Positions 47,001 through 57,019 of a stretch of 64,000 nt of DNA are shown here, one piece after another. The notes below the pieces were generated by a model that was not told where the DNA came from, ran no database searches, and saw only the letters and a program-made list of their open reading frames with translations. Position 1 is the first letter of the stretch. Each line of letters starts with the position of its first letter. Source of the DNA: Malachius bipustulatus (lineage: Eukaryota > Arthropoda > Insecta > Coleoptera > Melyridae); contig OU342639.1 in NCBI GenBank assembly GCA_910589415.1, positions 9,494,268 to 9,558,267 of the forward strand, written 5' to 3'. The position numbers were made by a program, and so were the translations under genes.

Positions 47001-50000
47001 TTATTCTGCTCCTACCCTGTCCTGTAACTCAACCCATAACCTTTTATTAATTATTGTGCAATATACTATTGTATCTCTTGCTCTGGTGGCCTGGTAAAGT
47101 TTTATAGATTCATAGAAATTAAATTGTACCCGCTTAAGTTTGAGTTACAATCTTTAGTGCCCCCCCCCCCTTTTATTTTTTGTATTATTCAAGATAAATA
47201 AATGAAAGTCAGCATAAGTAAATCTATTGTTGTATAAATATTAAATACCATCTTTTCACATGAACATAATAATTGTTGTCAAAATCTAAGAAAGGACTGT
47301 ATAATATAAAGATATAAAATTTATGACTCACCTGTTTGTACTTCTTTATTAACCATGCTACTTTTCGTGGTATTGGTACCCTTGCACACAGTTCTGACTC
47401 TGGTCAATGTGGCAACATTCCTTTGTTCAGGAATAGGGTAAGGTTTAACAATTATCTGTTGCTTGATTTGTTGAATACTTTTAGCTGTATCCATCGCTTT
47501 ATTAACCACTGAAATGTTCTTCGTAACGGCTAAATTGTTGGATTTAGATCTTGTGCTTCTTGTACTCATGGTGGATACAGAATTCCCATTAGTATTAGCC
47601 AGGTTCTGTATGTTGCTCATTATTGGAACAGCACTAAGTTCTATAACATTAACAGAACAATCGTACTAGTACTAGTTGACAAACATATAAAATAATCATA
47701 AAAATTATACCTTCGTCCGATCTATCAGAGTGTGGCAGTTTCTTGCTTTTTCTAGGAGCACCGGCTGGAACCACTGGAATCTTGGCTGGAGTATCATTAG
47801 TCATGGTGATTGGCGTTTTAGGGAATTGTGATTGAAAAGCGAGGCAACAAGAATAGGAGCAGAAGTTCCGGATTGTTGCATCAGACATAGTTAGGTGATA
47901 CATCGGTTGTGATTGTTTCATGCAAAAATCACAGCAGACCCTGAAGCATACCATATCAATAACTGTTCCATAATAATCTTACATTAGTTCTTACTTTTTT
48001 GATGTTAAGGCATTAACAGAAACTTGATACAAGCTCAAGCAGTTGACACTGCACATATTCAGTACTTCCTCAGGTTGGGAATATCTTCTTATCATGTCAA
48101 AATTATACTTCTTTACTTTACACCAGCTACAGGGTACAATTTTACGATGTGCGACTATGTATATGTTTTGGCAACTGTTAGAACAAAAACTATACTGCAC
48201 GTTGTCGTAAAACATCGTAAACTTTTCCAATTGATACCGAGTGAAATTCCGTTTACACATTGCACATTTACCAGCTGTTATCTTATTAACAAAGCTGAAG
48301 GCGACAAAGCAGGGCTCCCCGCAGAAGTAGTTCGACTGGTCCTTGTAAAAGAAATCAATGGCGATTGATTTGCCTTCTTTTGCACAAACACAACATTTAG
48401 TAGAAGCACTAACTTTCGGTGGGCGGTCGTTTGTCATAATATCATATTTTTCCATGCATACTTGTGAACAAAAGTCCTTGAATTGACCTTTGTCTCCTAC
48501 AGGAGCCAGAAATCCTTCCGGTCCACCAGACATGTCTTGTTGACAATATGAACAAACTTTTAAGCCCTTTTTGTACTCCTCTAAACAATGACTTGTACAA
48601 AATTGACGAATATCATTGCCAAATCTGACACAGTATTTCCCTAATGAACTTGGCCTGACATCTGTAGAACAACTGGAACACTTTGATCCTATTTCACGCT
48701 GATATTTTGCTGCAATTATCGAATCAATTTAGTTTAGATTTTTTTGAAAATTTTAAAAACTTCACTTACACAAACAAAACTCATTACAAAAGTCCATGAT
48801 CTCCCAAGTTAGGTTCAATTCCGGATTATCAGTTTTTTTATGACATGTGGCGCACTTCCTGACAAAAGTCATTTTTTGTTGATCTTTACAGCTAGCCAAA
48901 TCTTTGACCCTGATTTCACCTTCACCACTCATTACTATTTCATTTGGATGCAAGTTTTTCAAGCTTTTCAGGCACTCATCACTGCAGATGTATTTAGTGA
49001 TTCCATCTTTCAAATACGTATATTTGGCAGTGCGTTTCTGTAATAATTAATTATTACACAATTTTTTTGAAGCAACCAGCATACAGATTAAATTATAGAT
49101 GAAATAGGCATAAAAACCAAAATTTCTCGTACAATTTGTATAAAAAAAGTATGAAACTGAGATTAAAATTTTGTGATCAAAAATAATACATTTAAATTTT
49201 TTTATATGTCTGTATCCCCTGTTACATCACAATTTTGATGATTCAAATAAACACTTACCAAAAGACAGATTTCGCAAGTATGAAGGTCATTATCGCCTTC
49301 ATTTCTATTAACAAAAAATTTTTCAGTTGATGTAGAGCTATCAGCTCTCAAATCTTTTGAAGTGTCTTCTGTGACACTAGTTTCTGTTAGATCTCTCAGT
49401 TTTGGTAAAGCGGAAGCAGCTTCCTTTTCAGCCTGCAGAATTCATAAATAACACCATGCTAAGTATTTAATGAAAATTTTTAAGAATTCTTACCTGTGAA
49501 ATCACTCGTTCAGTATCAGGAATTATACAAAGCTCTTCATCGGCTCCTTGTTCACTAGCATTATCAGTCTCTGTTAAATTATCTGAATCATTCACAACCA
49601 TGTCCTGATCCCCGATTGGGTCTTGCTCAACCCTAGGCTCACCAGATTCTTTTTCTTTATCAACGTCCATACTACTAGACCCATCTTTATCAACAGATGA
49701 GCAATCTTGGCCTATGTCCATGTTTACATGAATAAATTCACCGCTATCTTTGTGGCTAGTCGATTGTGATGCTTCATCGACCTCCATTAATGAATCTTTC
49801 ATAGATTCTGAATCAATTACCTCATCGCTGATCTCTCGATTGTTGTCACAGCTATCACGTGAATCATTATTTATTTCCTTGTTACTAGGAATTGCTTCTA
49901 AATCAGTGATTTTGTCATCTGTCTCTGTATATTCCTCACTCGGTTTATTCTGCAAAGTTTCCTTATCTTTATCTGTATTTAAATTACTAGATTCATTATC

Positions 50001-52045
50001 TAAGCTTGCTTCAGAAATCGTAGCTACTTCACCTTCGATAATCTCTTCAGGTGCGATTTCTCTTGCAGATTCATTTTCAGGGTTTACATTTTCAAATGAA
50101 TTCAGTTCACTTCCAGAAATTGTTGATAGCGATGTGTCAACTTCTTTTGCAGATTCATTTTCAAATGAATTCAGTTCACTTCCAGAAATTGTTGATAGCG
50201 ATGTGTCAACTTCTTTTGCAGAATCACTTTCAGATGGGTCAAAGTCTGCATACTCGTACAGTTCACGTACACGTTCTCTGTGTCTCTCTTGTGCTTCTCT
50301 GTGTCTCTCTTGTGCTTCTCTTAGTCTCTCTTGTGCTTCTCTATGTCTCTCTCGTGCTTCTCTTTGTCTCTCTTCAGGTAGTATGTCGTTCATATAATTC
50401 ATTCTATCAGAATCGGTACTACTTATTAGAGTAACGGTGCTTGGGGTAAGGGACACTCCCAGGCCCAAATCATCACTTTCAATACTTCTGTCAGTGTCAT
50501 TCTCATTATCAGTGTCGTCTTCAGCAGCTACAGGAACCTCATTTTCCACGTTTTCCGAATCAGATGTTTCATGTGATTCATCCAATAAAACAGGATGTCT
50601 TTCTTTAGTTCCTTCTTCATTTTCTATCGAACTTGGCTTTTCTTCTTGTTCGATGGCTTCCTTTGCTTTGTCTGCACTTGAAGCATTGTTTGTTTCATCG
50701 GAAGTTCCTGGCATATCATACTGACTTTGAGATTCATCAACATTTAGCGAACCGGCTGAAATTTCAAATTTGTTTCACTTGCTGGGATTGTTTAATGCCT
50801 ACCTACTATTTTGCTTAGCTCTATTTTATAATCGGTTCTGTGAACCTTGAAAAGCAGTTTAAAAGCAGTACATCTAAAGCAAAGACTAATTTGTAATAGT
50901 TCGAGGTTCATTGCCAATTAAAATTAAATTCACAAAAATCGTTTAAAATTCCATACTGAAGTGATTGTAGAAATTCGCGTCAACGTGGCAACACTGCGCG
51001 GGAATATGTACTCTCGGCTAGGTTCAGGTCCGTAAAAAAAAAATCGCATTGAACATAGATAAGTGTAGAAAATTAATTAATTCTGATCGCAAAGAAAGGT
51101 TATGGTAATCCTGTTGTTTAGTCTTCCAAAACACCCCTCACATGCCCATTCCACTTTTTCCACTCGCGTTGCTCACAGCAGTCACAGGGTTGCTGCATTA
51201 AATCAGGTCTTTGGTCAGGGTAGGTTTTTTTTTTAATTTAGGGACATTTAAAGGAAAAAAAAACCTACCCTGACCAAAGACCTGATTTAATGCAGCAACA
51301 CTGTGACTGTTGTGAGAGACGCGAGTGGAAAAAGAGCATGTGAGGGGTGTTTTGGAAGACTAAACAACAGGATAACCAAGGTTATGATTTGGTTTCCTTA
51401 AAGCAAAACAAAAAGCACACCATTGCTATTGGCATTCGTAATATATCTACGGGAGTGTACACATTACAGGTTTTCATGGACTTTAGAAAATGTAAGTATT
51501 GAATGATGGTGATCTTAAAATCTAAAAGTTTCACAGGGAAATTATAAGAAACTGATCAGAACCTGCCAAGTCAGGTCACTGATCATTGGTAAGACTCTCT
51601 CCCCTGAAATTTGAAGAAAATAAAATAGCCTTGGATTTAGTCCCCAGTTAACTCCACGACCTGACTGCCAATAGCAACGGCCTATGAACTAGTCTAAAAC
51701 ACACTCTGATAAGTGGGGGGTATTAACAGTTGTTTTGCCCAAGGTAGCACAAGCACATAATTCAAATTCATTACCATCTATGACGGTATTGTCCAGGTCT
51801 GCTTCTACTGACTCTGTTGTAGTGTCCAGAGAATTTTGTCCGCTGCTCACGATAGGTTGATAACCACTTGTTGAGCAACTACTTTCTGCCTGTGCATCAC
51901 TTTCAAACTCGCACTCTTTTGGGGCTGATTTATCAATACCAGTTTCGCTCTCATTAATAACTTCTGCAGACGAGTCGAGAATGGACTCAATATCTGTGAC
52001 AACTCTCTCCGCCATGGCAGTCGTTCAAGGAATCTGCGTCTTTAG
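38371..52045 (-). CDS. woc: MYM-type zinc-finger chromatin protein (ZMYM2/3/4-woc class), 15 coding exons
   Basis: Coding exons, 5' to 3' on the minus strand: 52015-51775 (exon begins at acceptor 52045; ATG 52015), 50755-49494, 49432-49259, 49037-48770, 48709-47995, 47940-47711, 47640-47332, 44958-44780, 44719-44599, 44535-44144, 44034-43824, 43754-43507, 43444-43306, 43245-43146 and 38545-38371 (stop TAA). Every junction is GT..AG and every phase matches; the CDS is 4,764 nt, 1,587 aa. Order: acidic Ser/Glu-rich N-terminus, MYM zinc fingers, a Pro-Val-rich block, an Arg-Gly basic region and the C-terminal DUF3504-type domain. In Drosophila, woc is a nuclear chromatin protein linked to telomere protection and ecdysteroid production; vertebrate ZMYMs act in corepressor complexes. 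The symbol rests on domain order and family resemblance, not an orthology test. A noncoding first exon is implied by the acceptor at 52045. Confidence 0.92.
38945..38952. repeat. 8-bp target-site duplication, left copy (hAT)
   Basis: AAATTAAT, repeated exactly at 43004-43011. Confidence 0.87.
40041..42753 (-). mobile_element. Complete Tc1/mariner-superfamily transposon (DD82E type)
   Basis: Perfect 34-bp terminal inverted repeats at 40043-40076 and 42718-42751 (outer end TACTGAAGTTTCAG), flanked by TA at 40041-40042 and 42752-42753. The single transposase gene is uninterrupted. About 1.07 kb lies between the ATG and the right repeat and 190 bp between the stop and the left repeat. All features of an autonomous, possibly active element are present. 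Confidence 0.93.
40270..41652 (-). CDS. IS630/Tc1/mariner-superfamily transposase, DD82E
   Basis: 460 aa from the ATG at 41652, no stops or frameshifts. Residues about 18-100 resemble a helix-turn-helix DNA-binding region (STRSVHRILKTF), followed by a basic GRKRI and a second helical domain ending near LRQMNIRHMKRQ. The DDE_3-type catalytic core has FLDETW (Asp 1, about residue 195), VVMDNASYHS (Asp 2, about 287) and ELNPIELIW (Glu, about 370). Counting the sequence gives 82 residues between the second Asp and Glu, much longer than the usual 34-41. The tail is acidic (SSDDFSSDDD). It cuts and pastes its own element through the 34-bp repeats into TA. Confidence 0.92.
   Translation of the reverse strand: MSNMEGESSQSKRRRTNLSTGEKTIIYNVYCGLRERNQSMLVNDVVALCSDLTKVSTRSVHRILKTFKESKGGTEKVAENIETRGRKRIDIDDDIKYAVRRKFHSFFFRNEIPTLKAIAAEINSDDAMPKISRRVLLRTLRQMNIRHMKRQRKSLLIEREEIILWRRNYLQKIREYRREGKKIYFLDETWLNQGHTVSKIWQDLEITSRRQAFFEGFSTGLKAPAGKGRRLIITHIGSDSGFLENGLLLFESKKTSDYHEEMDAEKFESWFLKILPSLEPNSVVVMDNASYHSRRLEPSPTTAWRKGDIINWLAQRNIPFDDNMLKVQLLNIARAQIPHFKRYAVDELARECNIIVHRLPPYHCELNPIELIWAQIKNQVAKQNVTFKMDEVKRLLATAIGDVTAETWRNCIRHTTKEEDRMWDLDTIVDVSVEPLIINLNDNGDRDSCPSSDDFSSDDD
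43004..43011. repeat. 8-bp target-site duplication, right copy (hAT)
   Basis: Exact match to 38945-38952. Confidence 0.87.
44780..44958 (-). CDS. woc: woc-type gene exon 8: Pro-Val block
   Basis: Reads EKREKDKILIPVPVPIYVPA, then a second run rich in PIP and ending in IFIPTT. This alternating Pro-hydrophobic segment sits between the MYM fingers and the C-terminal domain in vertebrate ZMYM proteins too, and it is the strongest single family marker outside the cysteines. Phase 1 entry and phase 0 exit both fit. Confidence 0.9.
45111..46326 (+). mobile_element. Solo LTR, copy 1 (interrupted by a MITE after its second base)
   Basis: The LTR runs TATAAC...CCCGTAACA and is flanked by ATAA (45107-45110 and 46327-46330). 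Without the MITE it is 565 bp. It contains a TATA-like box (ACTATATAAGG, about 46037) and AATAAA (46271) in the order expected of U3-R-U5. It lies in the intron between exons 7 and 8 of the woc-type gene, antisense to it. Confidence 0.87.
45113..45761. mobile_element. Tc1/mariner-type MITE with TIRs of about 66 bp
   Basis: Ends CAGGGTGTATTGTAACGTCC on both strands, with one mismatch in about 66 bp of inverted repeat (CACGTGATT versus CACGCGATT). TA is duplicated at 45111-45112 and 45762-45763. It is inserted exactly at the first TA of solo LTR copy 1. No ORF is present. Confidence 0.87.
46373..46851 (+). mobile_element. Solo LTR, copy 2
   Basis: 479 bp, TATAACGAAC...CCCGTAACA, flanked by ATAT (46369-46372 and 46852-46855). 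It is clearly the same family as copy 1 (shared GCGTCGGGGGACTATA and CAATAAAG segments) but diverged and shorter. It has a TATAAAAGG box (about 46597). It lies only 46 bp from copy 1. Confidence 0.88.
46856..47331. other. woc-type gene intron 7, remainder
   Basis: AT-rich intronic sequence with a poly-C run (47160-47170). No further exon was identified. Confidence 0.6.
47332..49432 (-). CDS. woc: woc-type gene exons 3-7: MYM zinc-finger array
   Basis: Cysteine-pair modules typical of MYM (TRASH-like) fingers follow each other: HTCEICLL, YICSDECLKSL, RKCATCHKK with FCNEFCL, SKCSSC with FCTSHCLEEY, KVCSYCQQD with FCSQVCMEKY, KCCVCAKEG with FCGEPCFVAF, KCAMCKRNF with FCSNSCQNIY, VPCSWCKVK with MCSVNCL, and VCCDFCMKQ with FCSYSCC. 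The repeated [KR]xCxxC...FCxxxC spacing is the family signature. Exon 7 is Ser/Thr/Lys-rich linker ending in EVQT. Confidence 0.92.
49494..50755 (-). CDS. woc: woc-type gene exon 2: acidic disordered region with internal repeats
   Basis: About 420 residues rich in Glu, Asp and Ser, predicted disordered. It contains a run of five REAQERHR-type heptapeptides, then two tandem 23-residue units (SAKEVDTSLSTISG...), encoded by adjacent 69-bp repeats at 50092-50160 and 50161-50229. The splice acceptor lies within TTTCAG at 50756; the exon ends at VISQ before GTAAGA. Confidence 0.9.
51103..51379. repeat. Long hairpin in woc-type gene intron 1
   Basis: The left arm 51103-51234 and right arm 51253-51379 are near-perfect inverted copies (TCCTGTTGTTTAGTCTTCCA... 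to ...TGGTCAGGGTAGG) with an 18-bp loop. The differences are mostly small indels. It has no coding content and no obvious element termini. Confidence 0.85.
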
Positions 52046-52441
52046 CTGAAATAAGCACAGTTAACTATTTATATGGCAGCAAATGGAAAACTTAATTCAA
52101 GCAGCAAATTAAGGAATCATGGATTAATATTCATTTCAGCCTTCATATCATACAACAAATTTTTAAACCCAAAACTTAATTAAATACTACCTACCTTTGT
52201 CTTTTGATCCTTGTCATAATATCATAACTTTTTTTGGGGTATTTCTTTATTTAGTCAGCTTCCATGGATATTTATAACGAATTGTTTATTCTTGATAGAC
52301 ACTACTGGGGCTTAAAAAACATACAAATGTTAACCTCAATTCTTCACGATATACAAAGCATACATGATCAATTTAATCGAAAATAGTATTTTGAGCGTAA
52401 TTTTCGTATTAACTTGCATTTCTCATGAGCGTAATGCTTGT

Positions 52442-52680
52442 CCTATTAAAAACGTAAATAAATAAAGAAATTAGAAATACCGGTGTTACATGGGCGCCAT
52501 TTTCTCAAGTTTTTCCTCTTCCTCCACCCACTCCACTCACCACTCACCACTGTCCGTCCACTCCACTGACCTGTCACTTGTCTACTGTCTACAACTACAC
52601 CAGATATGTCAGCCTGAGACTGAAAACTCGTCCGTGCTGCGCATGACGTCACTATGGTGATTGTAATCCAAGCAATAACG
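52442..52680 (-). promoter_or_regulatory. Probable promoter / noncoding first exon region of the woc-type gene
   Basis: The first coding exon begins at a splice acceptor (52045), so a noncoding exon must lie upstream. This GC-richer block, with donor-like GTGAGT repeats on the minus strand (about 52530-52545), is the best candidate. It is an inference from position and composition only. Confidence 0.35.
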
Positions 52681-52855
52681 AAATCATTGAAAATATTTGA
52701 AGGTGTAAGTTAACATTTTGTGGGTTTCATACTAGTTCATTAATACTTCATTATTTTATCTCAAATATTTTAGTATCGTTTTGCTACGAACGAACAAGGT
52801 AAGGTTACGGCGAACATAACGTAGAAGGTCCAAAGTGTTAAAGGACTTGACGATC

Positions 52856-52868
52856 ATGACCACACAGG
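52856..52868 (+). CDS. Possible first coding exon of a divergent gene
   Basis: ATG ACC ACA CAG G followed by GTAAGAAATG, a good donor, about 200 bp from the supposed woc-type promoter and pointing away from it. Four codons cannot prove a gene, and no downstream partner exon was found before the TE cluster at 53050. Confidence 0.2.
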
Positions 52869-53361
52869 GTAAGAAATGTCGGCCATTTTCCCATTTTGTT
52901 TGAAATATTTGAAACGAGAGGACGGGATAACCTCAAATTCTAAGCTAGACTTCAGCAGAGACAAGCCGCAGGATCCTTATTAAATAGATAGGTTACACTA
53001 CAGTCACTAAACCTTATTAACCTTATCGCGCATCGAAAAAGCCTGATGAAAATTATTTCTTGTATTTATTTTTCAAATCCATAATTAATTTATTAAAATT
53101 ATTTCTGTTGAAAAAATGCATTTCGTGTAACTTTTTGAGTTCAATATTTATCAGAAAATCTCTACTTAATATTGGAGGACCTCCATTTTTTATTACATAG
53201 AACATCATTTTTATCTCTAAATTATTATAAGTAATATTATCTTTAATAAATTCCAAAGGTTATATTTTATTTCCATCATAAACCGTAAATATTTTATTTG
53301 CTAATTTTAATTTCAAATGATTAAAATTTTTCTGATACATTTTATCAGATATACAAGATAT

Positions 53362-54682
53362 TGTTACGGGTCTCACAATTATAAAATCACCACTAAAGTC
53401 TGCAAATTCCTTTATTAACAAACTAACACAAGTACAACTTATAACCTCTAAATCTAAATAATCAATAAACACAGCTGTTTTCTTGTCTCCATTCACAGAT
53501 ATTACACCACTTGTCTATTCTTTACAATCCGGTATACTGTCACTCACTGTCACTATACTGGCTTCCTTACTTCAGACTTCACTTCTTGTTCCACTTTCCA
53601 GTTACTACTACTACTACCACTAGAGCGCCGACAGCCCTGCTTTTATAGCAGTGACCGTGGATTCTCGTAAATGTCAAATCGTTCGCGAGACCACTCCAGG
53701 GGTACGTTCATAATAAACGCCGTGTGCACACGGCGACGCCCTAAACCGTTCATAATAACATTATTGGGTAAAGAATTACATCGTTCAGAATGAACGCCGT
53801 GTGATCGCATGGTAGACAACTTTTCATCCCAAGAAATTATATGGATGAAAAACGCCCGTCATGCGCAGTAGCAAAAACGAGTGGTTCGTGATTTATTAAA
53901 TATGAAATTATGAAATATTATTAGGTTAGAAATTATTGGAGAATGAAGATGTAGAAATAGAATCTGATTCAAGTTCGATTTAATAATTATTGTTTGTTCC
54001 ACCGTCCCCGTCTGTTTTTGGTTTTAATTAGTTATATTTGTTATGTGGATAGTTTTGTTAAAATACCTACCTATAAAACCTAAAATGCATGGAAAACATA
54101 AAATATAAGCCTCTAATAAGTACAGAGTCGCATTCATCATCACTATATTCGAAGTCATCATAAAAATCTGATATATTATAATTATAAGCGAAGCTACAAT
54201 AATTGATACCTTGTTTAATATTTCAGATCAATTTTAATTTCCTGACCGAAAGCTGTTACATATAAATTAAAATAAATTATAACATCAACATTCAAGGACG
54301 AACGGGAAATTACAACGACTCGCGTGATTGAAAAAGTATTTATTATTGTTTGTTAATGAAAAAAATTAGGTTATGTACAACTATACTGTCGAAAACTTCT
54401 CTCTGAGAGCGTTCACTTTAAAACAACACACCAGGAACGCTCGGTAATTCGCCCGGTAGGTTGTTTATCATTCACACGGCGTTTATTATGAACGCACTCC
54501 AGTATTTAATAGAACGCACAACTGTCCGTCAATGTGTCATTCCTGACATCCGTCGAATTGTCGCGAAACTGTTATTGTCTTGCACGGTCTAGCCATTATA
54601 AAGAAATGTAAACAAACAAAATGGTAAAAATGGAATTTCTAAGAAACATCTAATAGAATTTTTCGAGAGTGGTCTGGTTATA
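53362..54682 (-). mobile_element. Solo LTR, copy 3, interrupted by a Harbinger-like MITE
   Basis: A minus-strand LTR of the same family as copies 1 and 2 (TATAACCAGACC...CCCGTAACA), with ATAT duplicated at 53358-53361 and 54683-54686. Its own length is 518 bp after removing the 800-bp MITE and 3-bp duplication. It sits inside the protease-coding part of the gypsy fragment. Confidence 0.88.
53700..54499. mobile_element. PIF/Harbinger-like MITE
   Basis: Terminal inverted repeats of 27 bp: GGGTACGTTCATAATAAACG... at 53700-53726 and GAGTGCGTTCATAATAAACG... on the opposite strand at 54473-54499 (two mismatches). The flanking 3-bp CAG is duplicated (53697-53699, 54500-54502). A 3-bp duplication and G-rich ends fit PIF/Harbinger. 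An 18-bp palindrome CGCCGTGTGCACACGGCG lies near the left end. No transposase ORF is present. Confidence 0.82.
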
Positions 54683-55030
54683 ATATGCTGGAGCCTGTGT
54701 CCAGCTGAAATTTATGTTTAATTTTACCAAAATTAACTGATAAACAAACAGAATTATTTCGTTCTAATTACAAGAAAAGAATTATTAGCGCGTTATCAAA
54801 ACGTTCGTTTTCAGCATTATGTGCATTTAAGTTGAAAATTAAATTCTCTGAAATATTATTATTTTCATTTATTGAATTTGCTTCTAGAAAATTATGAAAA
54901 TATTTTGTTTTATTTTTGGGATATTTCATTTTATTTTTACAGACCGGGGAAATAAATGACCTTTTATTTTACATAATGTGCTATGTGCCTTTAATCTAGA
55001 AACTGCAGTATTTATTAGCAAGGTATTTCT

Positions 55031-55800
55031 CGCATATTCGCATGTTCCACAACACATAAAGCAACATACCTAATTTTTATTGTTATCTATTTTAATTTCG
55101 GTGAACTGCGGAGCTCAGAATATTCCTGAGTTTTGACTTAATTCTGCCAACATTATTAATAATAAAAAAATAACATAAACAATAATAATTTGTTATCAAA
55201 ACAGACATAGAACATAACCTTGCTTTTTATTACTTTTGTTTTTTTTATTACTATTGTTTTCGTTCTTTACCTATTCTTTACATTGTTTACGTAAAACGTA
55301 GAGAACTAGAGGATGAATTCTAAAGCCACAGTGCAGGAGAGAGCACAGAGGATTCAGAGTGTCGCGATCGAGTAATCGAGTGCGAGTGTCGAGTATCACT
55401 ATCAGAAGCTGACAGTGTGACAGTGCTGACACGCCATTTTTTTTTCCGTTCCCGTTTCCGAAATCGAAGTCGCCATTGCGATTTTGATTTTTGCCATTTC
55501 ATTTATCTTCATTTCATTTCATGGTGGCTCCTTTGCAGAGAACGTAGCGTAGTCTAGTCCTTTAGGCTAGTCGGCTACGGGCTACCTAACTTGGGCTATA
55601 TGTAAGGTACTCGTTAAATCATTGCAGCCCTAAATCTTATAGTTTACGGATCACAAATGCAATCCTAAATAATAATATAAGTGTTGAATGTGGTAATAAA
55701 CAAGTTTTAAGAGTAGCAGAAGGTGAGGTGAGATGCCGACTGTTTGCCGTGCTCAATATAAAGACCTACCCCGATGTAATACAACATAAGTACAAAGTGA
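55031..55800. other. No gene recognised
   Basis: AT-rich, then a GC-richer stretch (55440-55600). No splice or domain evidence was found. Confidence 0.45.
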
Positions 55801-55839
55801 TGAATTTTATAACTCCCCAGTCCAAATCTCTGAAATTGC

Positions 55840-56560
55840 TATCTTGTTCTCCGCCTGTTACAAATTGCCCGGTCTTCACAGTTCCGATGAAGCATTCCCT
55901 TCTACACCTATAAAAAAGGACCCACAAGACTCCAAATATGACTTTTATCTGCAAGCAGAAAATGTGGACTTAGAAGAAGAAGTAGACATGGAAGAACATA
56001 AATCAGGATGTGCGCTGATGGGAACAAGCAGTGATGGAATAGTTAGCGGTGGAAGTTGTCAATGATATCCTTGAAAAGATCTTGAAATGGTGGTCAAGGA
56101 GTATAAATCGTAAACTACAAAGGACAAATGTGCGCATTGTCCATATAAAACAAACAACCGATCGAATTACGTCCAGCATCATGATCATACACACAAACAA
56201 TGTACGAAAATGTACAAAGGAAACGAATGTCCATATAACAATGGAATTAGGGAATCCCTCCTACGCTTTAAATGCAAACATTCAAAAGATGCTAAAATGT
56301 AAAGACTTGCCTTATGTAGTTTTGAAACTACAATCAGAAAATCAAAATTGCTCGACATTGAAAGTTCCAAGGAAGCTATAGTGTGTACTTAATCACATAT
56401 ATCAATGTGTTGAATGTTCTTCTGAAACAATAATGGAATATAATTCGACCGACATCATAGAAAATCACATTCAAGCAGAAGTACCTACCATAATCACTGA
56501 GAGAAATGTTCAAAAGAAGGTGAGTAATTAAATGTGAGCTATAATGAAACGATTTGATGT
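55840..56560 (+). pseudogene. Decayed C2H2 zinc-finger gene fragment, plus-strand copy
   Basis: One frame reads an acidic linker (KKDPQDSKYDFYL, VDLEEEVDMEEHKS). After a frame change come zinc-finger sequences CAHCPYKTNNRSNYVQHHDH, ECPYNN and FKCKHSKDAKM, then a stop and CSFETTIRKSKLL. Several C2H2 units have lost cysteines or histidines and the frame is broken, so this is not a working protein. It is the inverted partner of 57020-57500. Confidence 0.72.
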
Positions 56561-57019
56561 TTTTTCTCTGTGTGTTTTAGGTGGTGTAAAGATACAAAAT
56601 CACATGAAAAGTTACAGTTCAGTTCAAAGTGTTCTGCAATCACCATGTCTGAGTGAACTAAATCAAGTGAAGAAGATAGCAGTGTAAGGCTGATTATTAT
56701 TTGATGTGTGATTGTAATTTTATTAGCTTGTTTTGAACATTTCAATTTTTGGTTCCACTTTTATTGCTTTGAATGTATATTTTTCCTATTACATATTGTC
56801 ATTGCAATATCAACTATGCGAAAGCAAAAGTGTCAAGTTTTTCAGCTGCCATGTAGTATTTCTTTTCGAAATCGCAGATATTGCAGTGCCAATGATGCGT
56901 CAAATTATGTATCTTATTTTTTTTGTTTTATAACATCTCTATTTCCCTGTATTATTTATACTTTCAATGTCGAGCAAATAGATGCAGTCAGTGTGATGTC
57001 ACTGACTTAGTTACCGATT

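Larger units (their letters stand above)
53053..55030 (-). pseudogene. Gypsy-type LTR retrotransposon gag-pol fragment, split by a solo LTR
   Basis: On the minus strand, 55000-54690 holds a degenerate zinc-knuckle-like CKIKGHLF and, just before the LTR, LDTGSSI, the aspartic-protease active-site motif. On the other side of the LTR, from 53357 down, the frame continues with SDKMYQKNF, TVYDGNKI, an in-frame TAA (53260-53262), then FYVIKNGGPPILSRDFL, typical of the end of protease before RT. Everything downstream of about 53053 (RT, RNase H, integrase) is absent. It is an old, internally deleted element, broken by stops and by the insertion. Confidence 0.75.

Noticed and set aside
44958..47332. 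Suspected missing exon or frameshift between woc-type exons 7 and 8
   Set aside because: On re-reading the bases at 44941-44960 the phase 1 junction gives EKREKDKIL in frame, so no extra exon or lesion is needed.
49750..50434. Plus-strand frames of 215 and 127 codons
   Set aside because: Ser/Leu-rich mirror of the Glu/Ser-rich exon 2 of the woc-type gene; they arise from its repetitive codons.
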